Source: Streptomyces sp. NBC_00704
GTDB lineage: Bacteria; Actinomycetota; Actinomycetes; Streptomycetales; Streptomycetaceae
NCBI RefSeq assembly: GCF_036226605.1
Contig: NZ_CP109000.1
Coordinates: 868,001 to 932,000 of the forward strand
Reading direction: 5' to 3'
DNA length: 64,000 bases
Part shown: in pieces, positions 32,825 through 41,532 of the stretch
How the letters are laid out: every line of letters begins with the position of its first letter
Numbering within the stretch: the stretch's first letter is position 1
The notes under the pieces: generated by a model
What the model was told of the DNA's origin: nothing
Databases searched by the model: none
The model's input: the letters and a program-made list of their open reading frames with translations, nothing else
Made by a program: the position numbers and the translations under genes

Positions 32825-33466
32825 TTGCGCCACATCACCACCCACGACGCCCCGGCCACGGGCCTGCGCGGCATCGGAGACACCAGCTGGCACACCCGCG
32901 GAGCGTGCCACGGCATGGACGTCGAGGACGCCGAAACCGTCTTTTTCCCCGGGCCTCGGGACCACGAGGAGATCGCGGAGGCGAAGGAGCTGTGCGGCTG
33001 GTGCCCCGTACGCCGCGAGTGCCTGGACTTCGCCCTGGAGAACGTCCTCAAGGAAGGCATCTGGGGCGGCCTGACCGAAGCCGAGCGGCGCCCGCTGCAC
33101 GACAACCTGCACCAGCGCCTGGACTACCGGCGCGTGACCGCCTTCTTCCAGGGACGCGATGTGCACCTGACCGAGGCCGAGCGGCAGGTCGCCATCGACC
33201 ACGCCTACGTCCGGGGCTGGCGGCCCGACCGGCTCGCCGCCGCCCTGCAGATCAGCCCCAAGCACGCCCGTGACCTGCTCCGGCAGGCCGCCAACAAGGT
33301 CTTCGACCGCGACCGCAACTACGGCGTGCCCCGCCCCAAGAAGAAGCGGAAGAAGGCCCCCAAGCCCCAGGGCACCCCCGCGCCCGCAGCTCCCGTCACT
33401 CAGCAGCCGACAGGCCGCCCGGCAGCGTCGAACCCGGCGCCCGCCCCTCTCGGAAAGGCAGCATGA
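32825..33466 (+). CDS. WhiB-like iron-sulfur regulator with extra C-terminal HTH
   Basis: 213 aa from TTG 32825 (GGAGA site). The four cluster cysteines are present (GACHGMD, then CGWCPVRREC) together with the G-I-W-G-G turn. WhiB-like proteins bind a [4Fe-4S] cluster and partner with sigma factors. Unlike classical members of about 90-120 aa, this one continues with LTEAERQVAIDHAYVRGWRP then DRLAAALQISPKHARDLLRQ, a sigma-type helix-turn-helix, and a Lys/Pro tail. Its stop overlaps the next gene (ATGA). Likely regulates the mobilization operon. Confidence 0.85.
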   Translation: MRHITTHDAPATGLRGIGDTSWHTRGACHGMDVEDAETVFFPGPRDHEEIAEAKELCGWCPVRRECLDFALENVLKEGIWGGLTEAERRPLHDNLHQRLDYRRVTAFFQGRDVHLTEAERQVAIDHAYVRGWRPDRLAAALQISPKHARDLLRQAANKVFDRDRNYGVPRPKKKRKKAPKPQGTPAPAAPVTQQPTGRPAASNPAPAPLGKAA

Positions 33467-35049
33467 CCCACCCCGTCCTCGCCTTCGGTGCCACTTCGGA
33501 CCTACCTCTCCTCCTGGCCGCCGTCGTGCCCGCCGCCCTCGCGCTCGTGCTGACCGCCTGGACCATCCGGCGCTGGGGATCTCGCTCGCAGAAGCGTCTC
33601 GGCGGCCCCGCGGTCAAGGTCGCCGCCGTCGCCGCCCTGGGCTGCACCGCGTACAGCGCCGACACCTCGTGGCGGTTCGCGGCCGACTACCTCGACATGG
33701 CCGGCACCGCCGAGCGAGCCGGCATGTTCGCCGCCGCCGAACTCGCCCTGTTCGCCACCGCGCTGATGGCCCGGCAGAACCTCGCCGTCCAGGGCGCCCC
33801 TGGACTGCCGGGCACGCTGGTCTGGGTGATCACCACGGTGCAGGTGATCCCCGCCTACGCCGAGAGCGGCCCCATCGGCGGTACCGTCCGGGCCTTCGTC
33901 GGACCTGTCATGGCGGCGATGCTGTGGCACCTGGCCATGGGCATCGAACTGCGGCTGCGCACCCCCGGCGCCGCCTCGAACGGACTGATCGCCGTCCTGG
34001 GCCGGGAGGCACGCGAGCGGCTGCTGTCCCGCCTGGGCATCGCCGCGCGAGACCGCGACGCCGCGCAGATCACCCGAGACCGGGCTACCGCCCGTGCGGT
34101 CACCCTCGCCGCCCGCCTCGCCGAGCGCACACCCGAGCAGCAGCGAAACCGTCGCGGCCGGCGGCTGACCCGACGCCTGTCGAAGGCGGTCGGCAGGGCC
34201 TCGGTCGGCACCGACCCCCTCCAGCGGGCACAGCTGCTCGACCAGCTCGCCGCCCGGCGACACGCGCTCGCGCTCGCCACGGTCCCGCTCCCTTCTCCCT
34301 GGTCCCCTGCGCACAGCAGCGCATCGGCGGCCACGGTCCCCGCACAGCCGACATCGAATATGCCGGTCCCCGTCCCCGGTTCCGACGAGCCGGTCCCGGA
34401 CCGGGGACCGAGGACTCCTCGGGGACCGATCCCCGAGGAGGCAGACCCGGAAGCCAAGGTCGGCGCGGGGACCGAGGGCGACGAAACGGGAGCGACCGCG
34501 GGGACCAATTCCCCTGAAGACGGCGCGGTCCCGGGGACCGGTCCCGCCGATCCAGAAGCCGCAGCGCGGGACACAGCGGCCACGAGGACCGACCGCAACG
34601 CGCGAGAAGTAGCAGCTCAGGACCCAGATTTTCATTGGGGACCGAGCCTCGCGAAGTCGGGGACCGAGAGCACCGAGGACCGAGGACCGACCGCCACCGA
34701 GTCCGGGACCGAGACCACCCAGGACCGAGGACACAAGGTCCCACTCCGCCGGAAGCCGGCCAGGAAGTCCCGGACGAAGAACAAGGACAACCGTACCCGG
34801 TCCCGCTCTCCGCAGACGGAGCGCCCGGCACGCGAGCTGGGCGAGTCCGAGCGCCAGCTTGTCCACGAGGTACGCCCCCACGTTCCCGCCCTGCTCGAAC
34901 GGGACGGCAACGGAGCGATCACCCGGGTGCAGCTGCGCGAAATCATCCGCCGCCAGGGCCTGACGGGTGTCGGGAACGACCGACTCGGCCTCGTCCTCCA
35001 GGAGCTGCGGAACGAGGACATCACGACGACGAGGAGCACCGCCCGATGA
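33463..35049 (+). CDS. Membrane protein (DUF2637-like) with long disordered tail; gene carries DNA repeats
   Basis: 528 aa. Residues about 10-175 contain four hydrophobic helices in the style of plasmid DUF2637/SpdB-related membrane proteins. Residues 180-270 are basic helices (RRLTRRLSKAVGRASVG). Residues 280-450 are disordered and repetitive, encoded by many GGGGACCG-type repeats read in different frames. The last 75 residues (ERQLVHEVRPHVPALLERDG...LREIIRRQGLTGVGNDRLGL) look like a small winged helix. Possibly a membrane-linked spread or partition protein. ATGA overlaps at both ends. Confidence 0.55.
   Translation: MTHPVLAFGATSDLPLLLAAVVPAALALVLTAWTIRRWGSRSQKRLGGPAVKVAAVAALGCTAYSADTSWRFAADYLDMAGTAERAGMFAAAELALFATALMARQNLAVQGAPGLPGTLVWVITTVQVIPAYAESGPIGGTVRAFVGPVMAAMLWHLAMGIELRLRTPGAASNGLIAVLGREARERLLSRLGIAARDRDAAQITRDRATARAVTLAARLAERTPEQQRNRRGRRLTRRLSKAVGRASVGTDPLQRAQLLDQLAARRHALALATVPLPSPWSPAHSSASAATVPAQPTSNMPVPVPGSDEPVPDRGPRTPRGPIPEEADPEAKVGAGTEGDETGATAGTNSPEDGAVPGTGPADPEAAARDTAATRTDRNAREVAAQDPDFHWGPSLAKSGTESTEDRGPTATESGTETTQDRGHKVPLRRKPARKSRTKNKDNRTRSRSPQTERPARELGESERQLVHEVRPHVPALLERDGNGAITRVQLREIIRRQGLTGVGNDRLGLVLQELRNEDITTTRSTAR
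34281..34741. repeat. Cluster of about 18 GGGGACCGAG-type repeats in both orientations
   Basis: The core GGGACCG (or GGACCG) and its complement CGGTCCC recur at about 34281, 34301, 34334, 34364, 34391, 34403, 34421, 34467, 34501, 34526, 34584, 34637, 34659, 34683, 34704, 34720 and 34736. The repeats are read in more than one codon frame, so selection on DNA is more likely than on protein. Confidence 0.65.
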
Positions 35050-35237
35050 AGACCTGCCACCAGTTCGACACCGTCCGCGCGGAGTACGAGCGAGAGATCG
35101 GATTCATGCTCGCTCACTCCGAGCGGCACGCGGGCAGGCCGGCAGCGAAGTCCAGCGCGAAGCAAGCTGCCTCCGCGAAACAGCGGATGGCCCGCGCGCT
35201 CAACAGCCACGTCGGGCGCTGCCCCGAGTGCGGCTGA
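35046..35237 (+). CDS. Small plasmid-type protein with C-terminal CxxC
   Basis: 63 aa, ATG coupled to the previous stop (ATGA). Charged helical protein beginning MKTCHQFDTVRAEYEREIGF and ending HVGRCPECG, a possible half zinc knuckle. Such short ORFs are common just before mobilization genes in Streptomyces plasmids. Function unknown. Confidence 0.5.
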   Translation: MKTCHQFDTVRAEYEREIGFMLAHSERHAGRPAAKSSAKQAASAKQRMARALNSHVGRCPECG

Positions 35238-35275
35238 ACCGGCAAAACCCCAGCTCAAAGCACGTATCCGCAAAC

Positions 35276-35300
35276 GTGGCCCGGCTCCGTGCCGGGCCAC
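35276..35300 (+). terminator. Perfect 10-bp hairpin
   Basis: GTGGCCCGGC, loop TCCGT, exact complement, located in the gap between the 63-aa gene and the next ORF. No T-run follows; it may be a weak terminator or an mRNA-stabilising hairpin. Confidence 0.45.
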
Positions 35301-35322
35301 CGTCCCGCTTAGGAGGTACGCC

Positions 35323-35559
35323 GTGATTCCGCGTCCCCCTCGTTCTTCCGAGCCCACCGTCACCGAGGCCGATGCCTGGGCGGACGTCCTGGTCCGCCAG
35401 CAACTCCTACACGCCGTCGTCCTCACGCCGACCGGGCAGTGGCTCGTCCAGGACCGGCCCGACGGACCGGTCGGCGTCCTTGCCGGCCCGGCCGATGTCC
35501 TCGCGCTGGCCGCAACCATCCAGCAGCGCACCCGCTCCACGAGGCCCGAATCCCGATGA
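35323..35559 (+). CDS. Small hypothetical protein upstream of mobC
   Basis: 78 aa, GTG start with a strong AGGAGGT site. Sequence reads DAWADVLVRQQLLHAVVLTP then TGQWLVQDRPDGPVGVLAGP, suggesting a small alpha/beta domain. The stop overlaps the MobC start (ATGA). Family not recognised. Confidence 0.5.
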   Translation: MIPRPPRSSEPTVTEADAWADVLVRQQLLHAVVLTPTGQWLVQDRPDGPVGVLAGPADVLALAATIQQRTRSTRPESR

Positions 35560-36182
35560 CGAACGCACGCAAGAACGGCACCGCCCCGGAACCTGATCCC
35601 GACTCCAACTCGGTCTCGGGGCGAGCAAGTTGGGGCGGAAGCGTAGCTTCCGCCAACCCCGCCCCCAAGTGGGACGGGGAGGACCTGCACCGGGGGGCGC
35701 AGGTCCAGGAGGCTTCGACCGAGGGCGGATCGAAGCCGGGACAGGAGAAGAGGCCGACCGAGAGCCGCAGCCACCGCGAGCGCGCTGTGCGCGCTCGTCA
35801 GCGTCCGCGTCAGCCTCGCGCCACGAAGCGCCTGCACCAGCCCAACACTCGTTTCAACGAAGAAGAGTTCGCGCTGATCAAGTCCGCCGCCGCCCGATGC
35901 AACCTGTCCGTCGCCGGGTTCCTCGCCCGCGCCGCGCTCGCCGCAGCCCGCGACCTCGACCGAACCAGCGCCGAGATAGCCGACGAACGCGAAGTGATCA
36001 CAGCCCTGTTCGACAGCCGGCGTCGGCTCGGCTGGGCCGGCAGCAACCTCAACCAGGCCGTCAAGGCACTCAACTCCGGCGCGGACGCTCCCCAGCTCGA
36101 TGCGGCCGTCGCCGCCGTACGGCGGGCCGCCGACACCGCGCATGCAGCCGCCACACGCCTGATCGAACGCCACGGCGCATGA
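35556..36182 (+). CDS. mobC: MobC-like relaxosome accessory protein
   Basis: 208 aa. The first 105 residues are low-complexity and basic. The C-terminal part (TRFNEEEFALIKSAAARCNL then SVAGFLARAAL...GSNLNQAVKALNSG) is a ribbon-helix-helix plus helix, as in MobC proteins that help the relaxase bind and open oriT. ATGA overlap with the relaxase gene downstream confirms the pairing. A candidate oriT hairpin is inside its 5' coding part. Confidence 0.78.
   Translation: MTNARKNGTAPEPDPDSNSVSGRASWGGSVASANPAPKWDGEDLHRGAQVQEASTEGGSKPGQEKRPTESRSHRERAVRARQRPRQPRATKRLHQPNTRFNEEEFALIKSAAARCNLSVAGFLARAALAAARDLDRTSAEIADEREVITALFDSRRRLGWAGSNLNQAVKALNSGADAPQLDAAVAAVRRAADTAHAAATRLIERHGA
35634..35654. other. 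Candidate oriT hairpin
   Basis: GGCGGAAGC-GTA-GCTTCCGCC is a perfect 9-bp hairpin; with a two-base bulge the arms extend to GTTGG/CCAAC. A hairpin next to a mobC/relaxase pair is the usual position of oriT. The nick site cannot be read from sequence. Confidence 0.4.
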
Positions 36183-37921
36183 TCCCCAGCGTCAACAACC
36201 TCGGATCACGGACCTTCGGCCTCCTCAAGTACCTCTACGACACGGGCAAGTACGAGGACCACACCGACCCCCACCTCGTGGCCTCCTTCGACGGCATGGC
36301 CCCCGACCCCGGCCGCGACCCGAACGCCACCCTCGAAGACCTGCAGCAGCTCCTGGACCAGCCCGTGATGGCCCTGCCGAAGCATGCCCGCCCGGCCAAG
36401 CACGTCTGGCACACCTCCGTGCGCGCGACGGCGGACGACCGGATCCTGTCCGACGAGGAATGGGGTGAGATCGCCCGGCGGATCGTGGCCGCCACCGGCA
36501 TCGACCCCGGCGACGGGCAGCCCGGCTGCCGCTGGGCCGCCGTACGCCACGCCGACGACCACATCCACATCGTCGCCACCCTGGTGTGCGAGGACGGCAG
36601 CCGCCCCGACGACTTCCGCTCCGGCAAACGCGCCCAGGCCGAGTGCCGCCTCATCGAGAAGGAACTCGGCCTCCACCAGGTCGCCTCCGGCGACGGCACC
36701 GCCGCCCAGCGGCCCACCAGCGCCGAACGCCACAAGGCCGAACGCCAGGGTCGCGAGCGCACCGCCCGCGAGGAGCTGCGCGAGACGGTACGGCGCGCGG
36801 TGTCCGGTGCGAGGAGTGACGAGGAGTTCTTCGACCGGCTCGCCGCCGCCGGTCTCCTGATCCGTAAGCGCGCCGCGCCCTCCGGAGACCTCCTCGGATA
36901 CAAGGTCGCTCTGCCCGACGACCTGAACAAGGACGGCGAGCCGGTGTTCTACCCCGGCGCGCGCCTGGCCCCCGACCTGTCGCTGCCCCGGATCCGGGAG
37001 CGCTGGTCCGGCGGCACCGGGGCCGAGCCGACTCCACGGAAGGAGGACATGGTCCGTACGGGGCCCGGTGCACCGGCCTCCGCCCGCCGCGGGACGGCAT
37101 CGGCCGCGTGGCAGGCCGTGCTCATCGTCGAGCACGGCGACGACGCGGTCGCCGCCGCCCACATCGCCGCCGCCGGCGAGGTCTTGGACGCGCTCGCGAA
37201 GACCTCCGCCGCACACACCCGCCGCGAACTGCGAGACGCCGCAACAGCGTTCGAGCGGGCCTCCCGCTCCCACGTGCGCGCCGTACGCGGGCACGACCGC
37301 GCGATGCGGCAGGCCGCCCGCGACCTCGTCCACGGCGGGCCCGCCCTCGGCCGTGGTGAGGACGGTGCCACCACCGCGATGGCGATCGACATGCTGTTCT
37401 TCCTCATCACCGCCGCCGCCCACTGGCACGCGAGAAAGGGCCATGCCCAGCAGGCCGAAGCCGCCGCCCAGGCGGCCGGGCATCTGCGCACCGCCTACCG
37501 GGCCGCCGCCGCTCAGCCGCTCGGCGTGCTCTACCAGCGGGGCCGACGTCTGAGCCGGCCGGTGCTCCAGCGGCGGACCGTGCTGCTGCGCGAAGCGCTG
37601 CCGGGGCTCGCGGAGCGGATCCTCGCCGAGCCCGGCTGGTACGCCCTGGCCGCGACCATCGCGGAAGCCGAAGCCGCCGGCCACGATCCCGCCGCTCTTC
37701 TGTCCGCTGCGGTCGGGCGTCGTGAACTCGGCACCGCGGAGTCGGTGAGCGACGTGCTGGTGTGGCGGATGCGGCGGACGGCCGATCTGCCCGCCGACGC
37801 CTCGCCCCTGTCCGAGAGCGGCGCCGCTGGGGTCCAGTCCGCAACGCGCAGGACGGCCACCCAGACTTCCGCGCCCGGCCGCCGCCGCAGCGGGGAGGAG
37901 ACATCGGGCAAAGCCCGGTGA
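36179..37921 (+). CDS. MOBP-type relaxase (mobilization nuclease)
   Basis: 580 aa. The N-terminal relaxase domain shows HVWHTSVRA and the metal-binding VRHADDHIHIVATLV (H-x-D-x-H-x-H pattern typical of HUH relaxases). After the nuclease domain come helical segments (about 190-260, charged) and a long C-terminal helical region of unknown role. It would nick oriT and lead the strand into a recipient. No coupling protein or mating-pair genes are visible, so the element is probably mobilizable with help rather than self-transmissible. ATG start overlaps the mobC stop. Confidence 0.82.
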   Translation: MIPSVNNLGSRTFGLLKYLYDTGKYEDHTDPHLVASFDGMAPDPGRDPNATLEDLQQLLDQPVMALPKHARPAKHVWHTSVRATADDRILSDEEWGEIARRIVAATGIDPGDGQPGCRWAAVRHADDHIHIVATLVCEDGSRPDDFRSGKRAQAECRLIEKELGLHQVASGDGTAAQRPTSAERHKAERQGRERTAREELRETVRRAVSGARSDEEFFDRLAAAGLLIRKRAAPSGDLLGYKVALPDDLNKDGEPVFYPGARLAPDLSLPRIRERWSGGTGAEPTPRKEDMVRTGPGAPASARRGTASAAWQAVLIVEHGDDAVAAAHIAAAGEVLDALAKTSAAHTRRELRDAATAFERASRSHVRAVRGHDRAMRQAARDLVHGGPALGRGEDGATTAMAIDMLFFLITAAAHWHARKGHAQQAEAAAQAAGHLRTAYRAAAAQPLGVLYQRGRRLSRPVLQRRTVLLREALPGLAERILAEPGWYALAATIAEAEAAGHDPAALLSAAVGRRELGTAESVSDVLVWRMRRTADLPADASPLSESGAAGVQSATRRTATQTSAPGRRRSGEETSGKAR

Positions 37922-38344
37922 GCCCTGCCAGCCGGGGTGCAGCCTCAGCGCACGACCAGGAGCAGGCGTACCGCCACCGCCCCGCTCGCGACCCAGCATG
38001 GCCATACGCCACAGCGGACCCCGGCGGCGTTCAGGCCCGCGTTGTGGGTCACGGGCGCTGCGCACACTCAGGAGGAACGCAAGGGCGCAGGTGCGGCGAC
38101 TCGAGCCAGTTGGCGACGCGAAGTTGGGCGGTCGAAGCCGACGTGGCGTGTTCGGGCACGCCGAGGGGACAGCACTCATCCGCTCGGAGACACGCGCCGT
38201 GCCCACTCGTCATCCGCGCCCCCAGGAGGCGGAAAACGCCTGATGACCTGCTCGAAGGCGACTGTGGACTTTGTGAATTGAAACCGCCAGGGGCGTACGG
38301 CACGATCATGAAGCGAGCAGGACGAGGCACAGGAGGACGCCAGG
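37922..38344 (+). other. 423-bp gap with a possible promoter
   Basis: An 81-codon frame (37998-38243) crosses it, but its Arg-rich content looks like out-of-frame GC-rich sequence. Near the 3' end TTGAAA (38279), 17 bases, CACGAT could be a promoter for the gene at 38345. Nothing else stands out. Confidence 0.4.
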
Positions 38345-38788
38345 GTGTTTCAGCGAATACGCCGCCGGGCCAAGGAGCCCAGCGAGGAACAGCGACGGTT
38401 CTTCGAGCTGTCGGCGCGGCTGCAGAACGAGGTCCCGCCCGGGATCGGGGTGCCGCCGGCCGAGCCGGAACACATCGAGCCGACCGCGGTGGTGGACGAC
38501 TTCCTTCCGCCGGAGTTGCGGGTACCCAGCCACGACCAGGTCGACGGCACCATGATGCCGTGGAAGCAGCCGCTCGTCCTCGACGGCGAGATGGTCGCCT
38601 GCGCCGAGTGCGGCGCGTACCGGGACTGGCTCATCCTCTCCACCCGCGACCAGATCTGGCTGCGGTGCCGGGTCGGCCACCAGCAGCAGGAAACCCGCCT
38701 CGACACCGCCTGGTTCAACCGGAACCGCGGACCGGCGGACGCGACGCACGCCACGTTCGAGGAATGCCTGCGCCACCTCGGGCACTGA
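38345..38788 (+). CDS. Hypothetical protein with zinc-ribbon-like motif
   Basis: 147 aa from GTG 38345 (AGGAGG site). Residues 85-115 contain CAECGAYRDWLILSTRDQIW then LRCRVGHQQQ, where C-x2-C and C-x3-H suggest metal binding. The N-terminus is charged and helical. Present in many Streptomyces by my recollection but without assigned function. Confidence 0.5.
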   Translation: MFQRIRRRAKEPSEEQRRFFELSARLQNEVPPGIGVPPAEPEHIEPTAVVDDFLPPELRVPSHDQVDGTMMPWKQPLVLDGEMVACAECGAYRDWLILSTRDQIWLRCRVGHQQQETRLDTAWFNRNRGPADATHATFEECLRHLGH

Positions 38789-38867
38789 CCTCCACTCCTA
38801 CGACCCCACCGGGCCCCCGGGCCCGCACTGACCACCCATCGTCCAGCACCAAGGGGTCAGTTCCGTC

Positions 38868-39551
38868 ATGCGCGTTCGCGTCGCCACCACCGTCCTCGGC
38901 ATCACCGCCGCCCTCCTCACCGTGTCCGCCTGCTCCACCGACACCACCGGCGCCAAGCACGCCACCGCCCGTACCGGGTCGCCGGCCGACACAACCCAGG
39001 CTGCTCCGCTGACGTCGGCCGCGCTGGAGACGCGCCTGCTCGACCAGCGCGACCTCGGCAGCGGCTACCTGCGCAATCCGGAGCGCCCCGCCCACCACGA
39101 CGACGTCACCGTCATCGGCTGCCCAGCCCTGAGCGAACTGGGCGGCGACGCGGCCACCGGCGCCACGCTCACCTTCCCCCGCAAAGCGAAGACGGCCTTC
39201 ACCTACGGCGGCAGCTCCTCGGAGTTCTCGGAGGAGCTGTACAGCGACGGCGCGACCAAGCTGTCCGACGGCATCGGCCGGATCTTCGACGCCATGACCG
39301 GATGCCCTACCTACCAGGTCGTCGCGGGCGGCACCCCGATCGACATCGCTTCGCAGAAGCTGCCCGCGCCCCACGGCCTCGGTGACGAGCAGTGGAGCCA
39401 GCTCCTGACGTTCTCCGCCGGAGGACGGAGCACCGTGGTCAAGCAGACCGCGATCCGCGACGGCAGCCTGCTGCTGATCGTCTCCGGCTCCCCGGCCCTC
39501 GTCGACCACCACCTCGACAAGGCCCTCACCAAGGCCACGGCAGCCAGCTGA
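38868..39551 (+). CDS. Lipoprotein, PknH-like sensor-domain type
   Basis: 227 aa. Signal peptide with lipobox at residues 1-24 (VLGITAALLTVSAC), so the mature protein is attached to the outer face of the membrane. The mature part (LLDQRDLGSGYLRNPERP, VIGCPALSELGG, MTGCPTYQ) has two cysteines spaced as in the extracellular domain of mycobacterial PknH-like and related lipoproteins. A ligand-binding role is inferred. A strong terminator follows. Confidence 0.7.
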   Translation: MRVRVATTVLGITAALLTVSACSTDTTGAKHATARTGSPADTTQAAPLTSAALETRLLDQRDLGSGYLRNPERPAHHDDVTVIGCPALSELGGDAATGATLTFPRKAKTAFTYGGSSSEFSEELYSDGATKLSDGIGRIFDAMTGCPTYQVVAGGTPIDIASQKLPAPHGLGDEQWSQLLTFSAGGRSTVVKQTAIRDGSLLLIVSGSPALVDHHLDKALTKATAAS

Positions 39552-39564
39552 CAGGCCCCGACAC

Positions 39565-39603
39565 CACTGCTGCCCCCGACCAGGACGGTCGCGGGCAGCA
39601 GTG
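39565..39603. terminator. Strong bidirectional terminator hairpin
   Basis: CACTGCTGCCC (39565-39575) pairs exactly with GGGCAGCAGTG (39593-39603), with an inner CGACC/GGTCG stem. It lies between the convergent lipoprotein gene and the gene at 39642. Confidence 0.75.
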
Positions 39604-39641
39604 CTGTGCTTGTTCCGCTTTGACGGACACCAGTGCGATGG

Positions 39642-40052
39642 TCAGGCTGCGGTTCCGTACATCCACCGGCGAACCACGGTGTAACCGTCAGGAAGCTCGT
39701 TCCCCGTCAACTCCCTATACCTCGCCTTGGCCTCTTCGCTGGCGTGCTGCCCGGGAGGGAGCCTTCGGAGGAAGGGGTCGCGGTCAGGGGCAGGCGAGGA
39801 CTGGCGAGGCTGCTCCGTAGCTTCATCGTCGGAGGCCGGTTCGTAATCCGCGATGTCCTCGACCTCATGCCTTGTGGAGCCCTGCCTTGCGAGGTAAGCG
39901 ACCACGGCCAGACTTACGCTCAGAGTCACGCCGCCCATGACGCGGATCTTCGGCTTGTGCTTCGCGTACCAGCTCTTCGACTTCTCGTCAGAGGGCGCGG
40001 GCTCGCCATCTGCGGGAGTGCGTTCACCAGGCGTGGAGTCGTCCATGTGCAC
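39642..40052 (-). CDS. Small single-span membrane protein
   Basis: 136 aa from GTG 40052 (an ATG at 40046 is also possible). Acidic N-tail, then KIRVMGGVTLSVSLAVVAYL as a single membrane helix (about 35-56), and a soluble C-terminal part ending in LTGNELPDGYTVVRRWMYG. Topology suggests an outside C-terminus. Family not recognised. Confidence 0.45.
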   Translation of the reverse strand: MHMDDSTPGERTPADGEPAPSDEKSKSWYAKHKPKIRVMGGVTLSVSLAVVAYLARQGSTRHEVEDIADYEPASDDEATEQPRQSSPAPDRDPFLRRLPPGQHASEEAKARYRELTGNELPDGYTVVRRWMYGTAA

Positions 40053-40326
40053 ACATCTATCGGACCCAGCCGCTACCTGTCAGGCAATCAACCGACATCA
40101 CCCGATCCGCTTCAATACACCGAGCAGACCCCCGCTTCACCGCACTTCCCCGCCTTGGGGCCGGAGACGATCACCGGTGCCGGGCAGGCCCGACACCCTG
40201 TACTCGTCGCCCCGGTCGCCGTCCTCCGACTCGATGGCTCGCCCGAGCCCCGGAGGGAAATACCAGAAGCCCGGCCCCTGTTCGGGGACCGGGTTTCTTC
40301 CGTCTGGTTAGGTGCGCCGTCGATGG

Positions 40327-41145
40327 CTAGGCCGACGCCCGCAGCAGTCGCTCCCGGGTGGCCTCGGGCAGCACCCGGCGCAGGACCGGTGCGGTCGAGC
40401 TGAGGGAAGTGGCGAAAGCTGCCACGAGGTCGTGCGGGGCGCTGGCTCCGAAGGAGGCCGCCCACAGGCAGGGGGCGCCGAGCGCGGGCTCGGCCCATGC
40501 CTGCCATCCGACTGGTCCTGGCTCGTCGGCCTCGGTCGTCAGGGCGCGCGGGTCGGCGTCCTGGATGAGGGGCGGTACCTCGCCGAGGCTGATGTGCGAG
40601 GTGAACGTCGGGTCTGTCGCTGCCGCGTCGGGCTGGTCGATGTCGCGGAGCCAGCCGTGTGCGGCTACGGCGTCGAGGACCAGTTCGGGTCCGGCGAACG
40701 GCACGGCGGGCTGGTCTCGGGCGTCGAGCGCGACGAGGAAGTCGGCCACAGCCTCGCCTGGGACGTCGGTGGTGAAGTAGCACGACCACGACGCGAGCGG
40801 GCTGCTGGTGTCCGCGCGGGCGGAGATCTGCGAGGCGATCGGCAGGTCTCCCAGGTGGAACGGCTCGTCCGCCAGGCTCCACTGCGCCCATCGGAGGGTG
40901 TCGGAGCTGATGTGCAGAACGGTGCTGCGCAGGACCTGGCGGTCCTGGGGTTCCTCGTCCGGCTCATGACGTCCGCGGACAATCGTCAGGCTCGTCCAGC
41001 CCAGACCGGAGAGCGTGTCGGCAACGCCGTCGTAAAGGCACCCGTCGTCACCGGCCAGATGCCGGGGGCCGACCCAGAACGCGGGCTGGCCGCCGGGCGG
41101 AATGGACGGGTCGGGCGGGAAGTCGGGGTACAGGGGCGCCTCCAA
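40327..41145 (-). CDS. DUF317 domain protein
   Basis: 272 aa. Contains the two-lobed DUF317 pattern (VLHISSDTLRWAQWSLADEP; PVGWQAWAEPALGAPCLWAA; SAPHDLVAAFATSLSSTAPV). DUF317 proteins are nearly restricted to Streptomyces and relatives and are frequent on plasmids and integrative elements. Function unknown; possible role in spread or regulation is inference. Confidence 0.75.
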   Translation of the reverse strand: MEAPLYPDFPPDPSIPPGGQPAFWVGPRHLAGDDGCLYDGVADTLSGLGWTSLTIVRGRHEPDEEPQDRQVLRSTVLHISSDTLRWAQWSLADEPFHLGDLPIASQISARADTSSPLASWSCYFTTDVPGEAVADFLVALDARDQPAVPFAGPELVLDAVAAHGWLRDIDQPDAAATDPTFTSHISLGEVPPLIQDADPRALTTEADEPGPVGWQAWAEPALGAPCLWAASFGASAPHDLVAAFATSLSSTAPVLRRVLPEATRERLLRASA

Positions 41146-41160
41146 GGGGTCGGTGCGGGT

Positions 41161-41451
41161 CTAGTTGCCGCCGGCACGGCGGCGGGGGCGGCGCGGGGGT
41201 GCCTGGACGGGGCCCTGCCAGGTCAGGGCGATGGCGACCTCGGGCGGCAGATGTCCGAGCTGTGCGTCCTCGTCCCGCCCCTCGGCGAGGTAGACGACGG
41301 TCCGGCCGGTCTCATCCACGGACTGCACGACCTGCGCCAGGCGGTGCGCCATCGGAAAGAAGGGGTTCATGGCCTGTCGGACCGGAGTATCCCGGTCGCA
41401 GGCGGACAGCAGGTCGATGAGATCACCGACGGTCATCTCCGGGGTCGTCAC
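41161..41451 (-). CDS. Small hypothetical protein
   Basis: 96 aa: MTTPEMTVGDLIDLLSACDR with VVYLAEGRDEDAQLG and a Pro/Arg-rich tail. The first 80 residues resemble a small regulator-like fold seen next to DUF317 genes, but I cannot name the family. Lies between two DUF317-type genes on the same strand, likely one operon. Confidence 0.5.
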   Translation of the reverse strand: MTTPEMTVGDLIDLLSACDRDTPVRQAMNPFFPMAHRLAQVVQSVDETGRTVVYLAEGRDEDAQLGHLPPEVAIALTWQGPVQAPPRRPRRRAGGN

Positions 41452-41532
41452 GAACAGCCTCCTGGGGTGAGCGGAAACAGTGAGCGGCGAAAAGGGCGGG
41501 GCCCGACATCTGACCGGCCGCCCGGGCGAGAA

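Noticed and set aside
37998-38243. 81-codon ORF downstream of the relaxase
   Set aside because: Arg/Ser-rich composition typical of an out-of-frame GC-rich read, no ribosome site, no family likeness.
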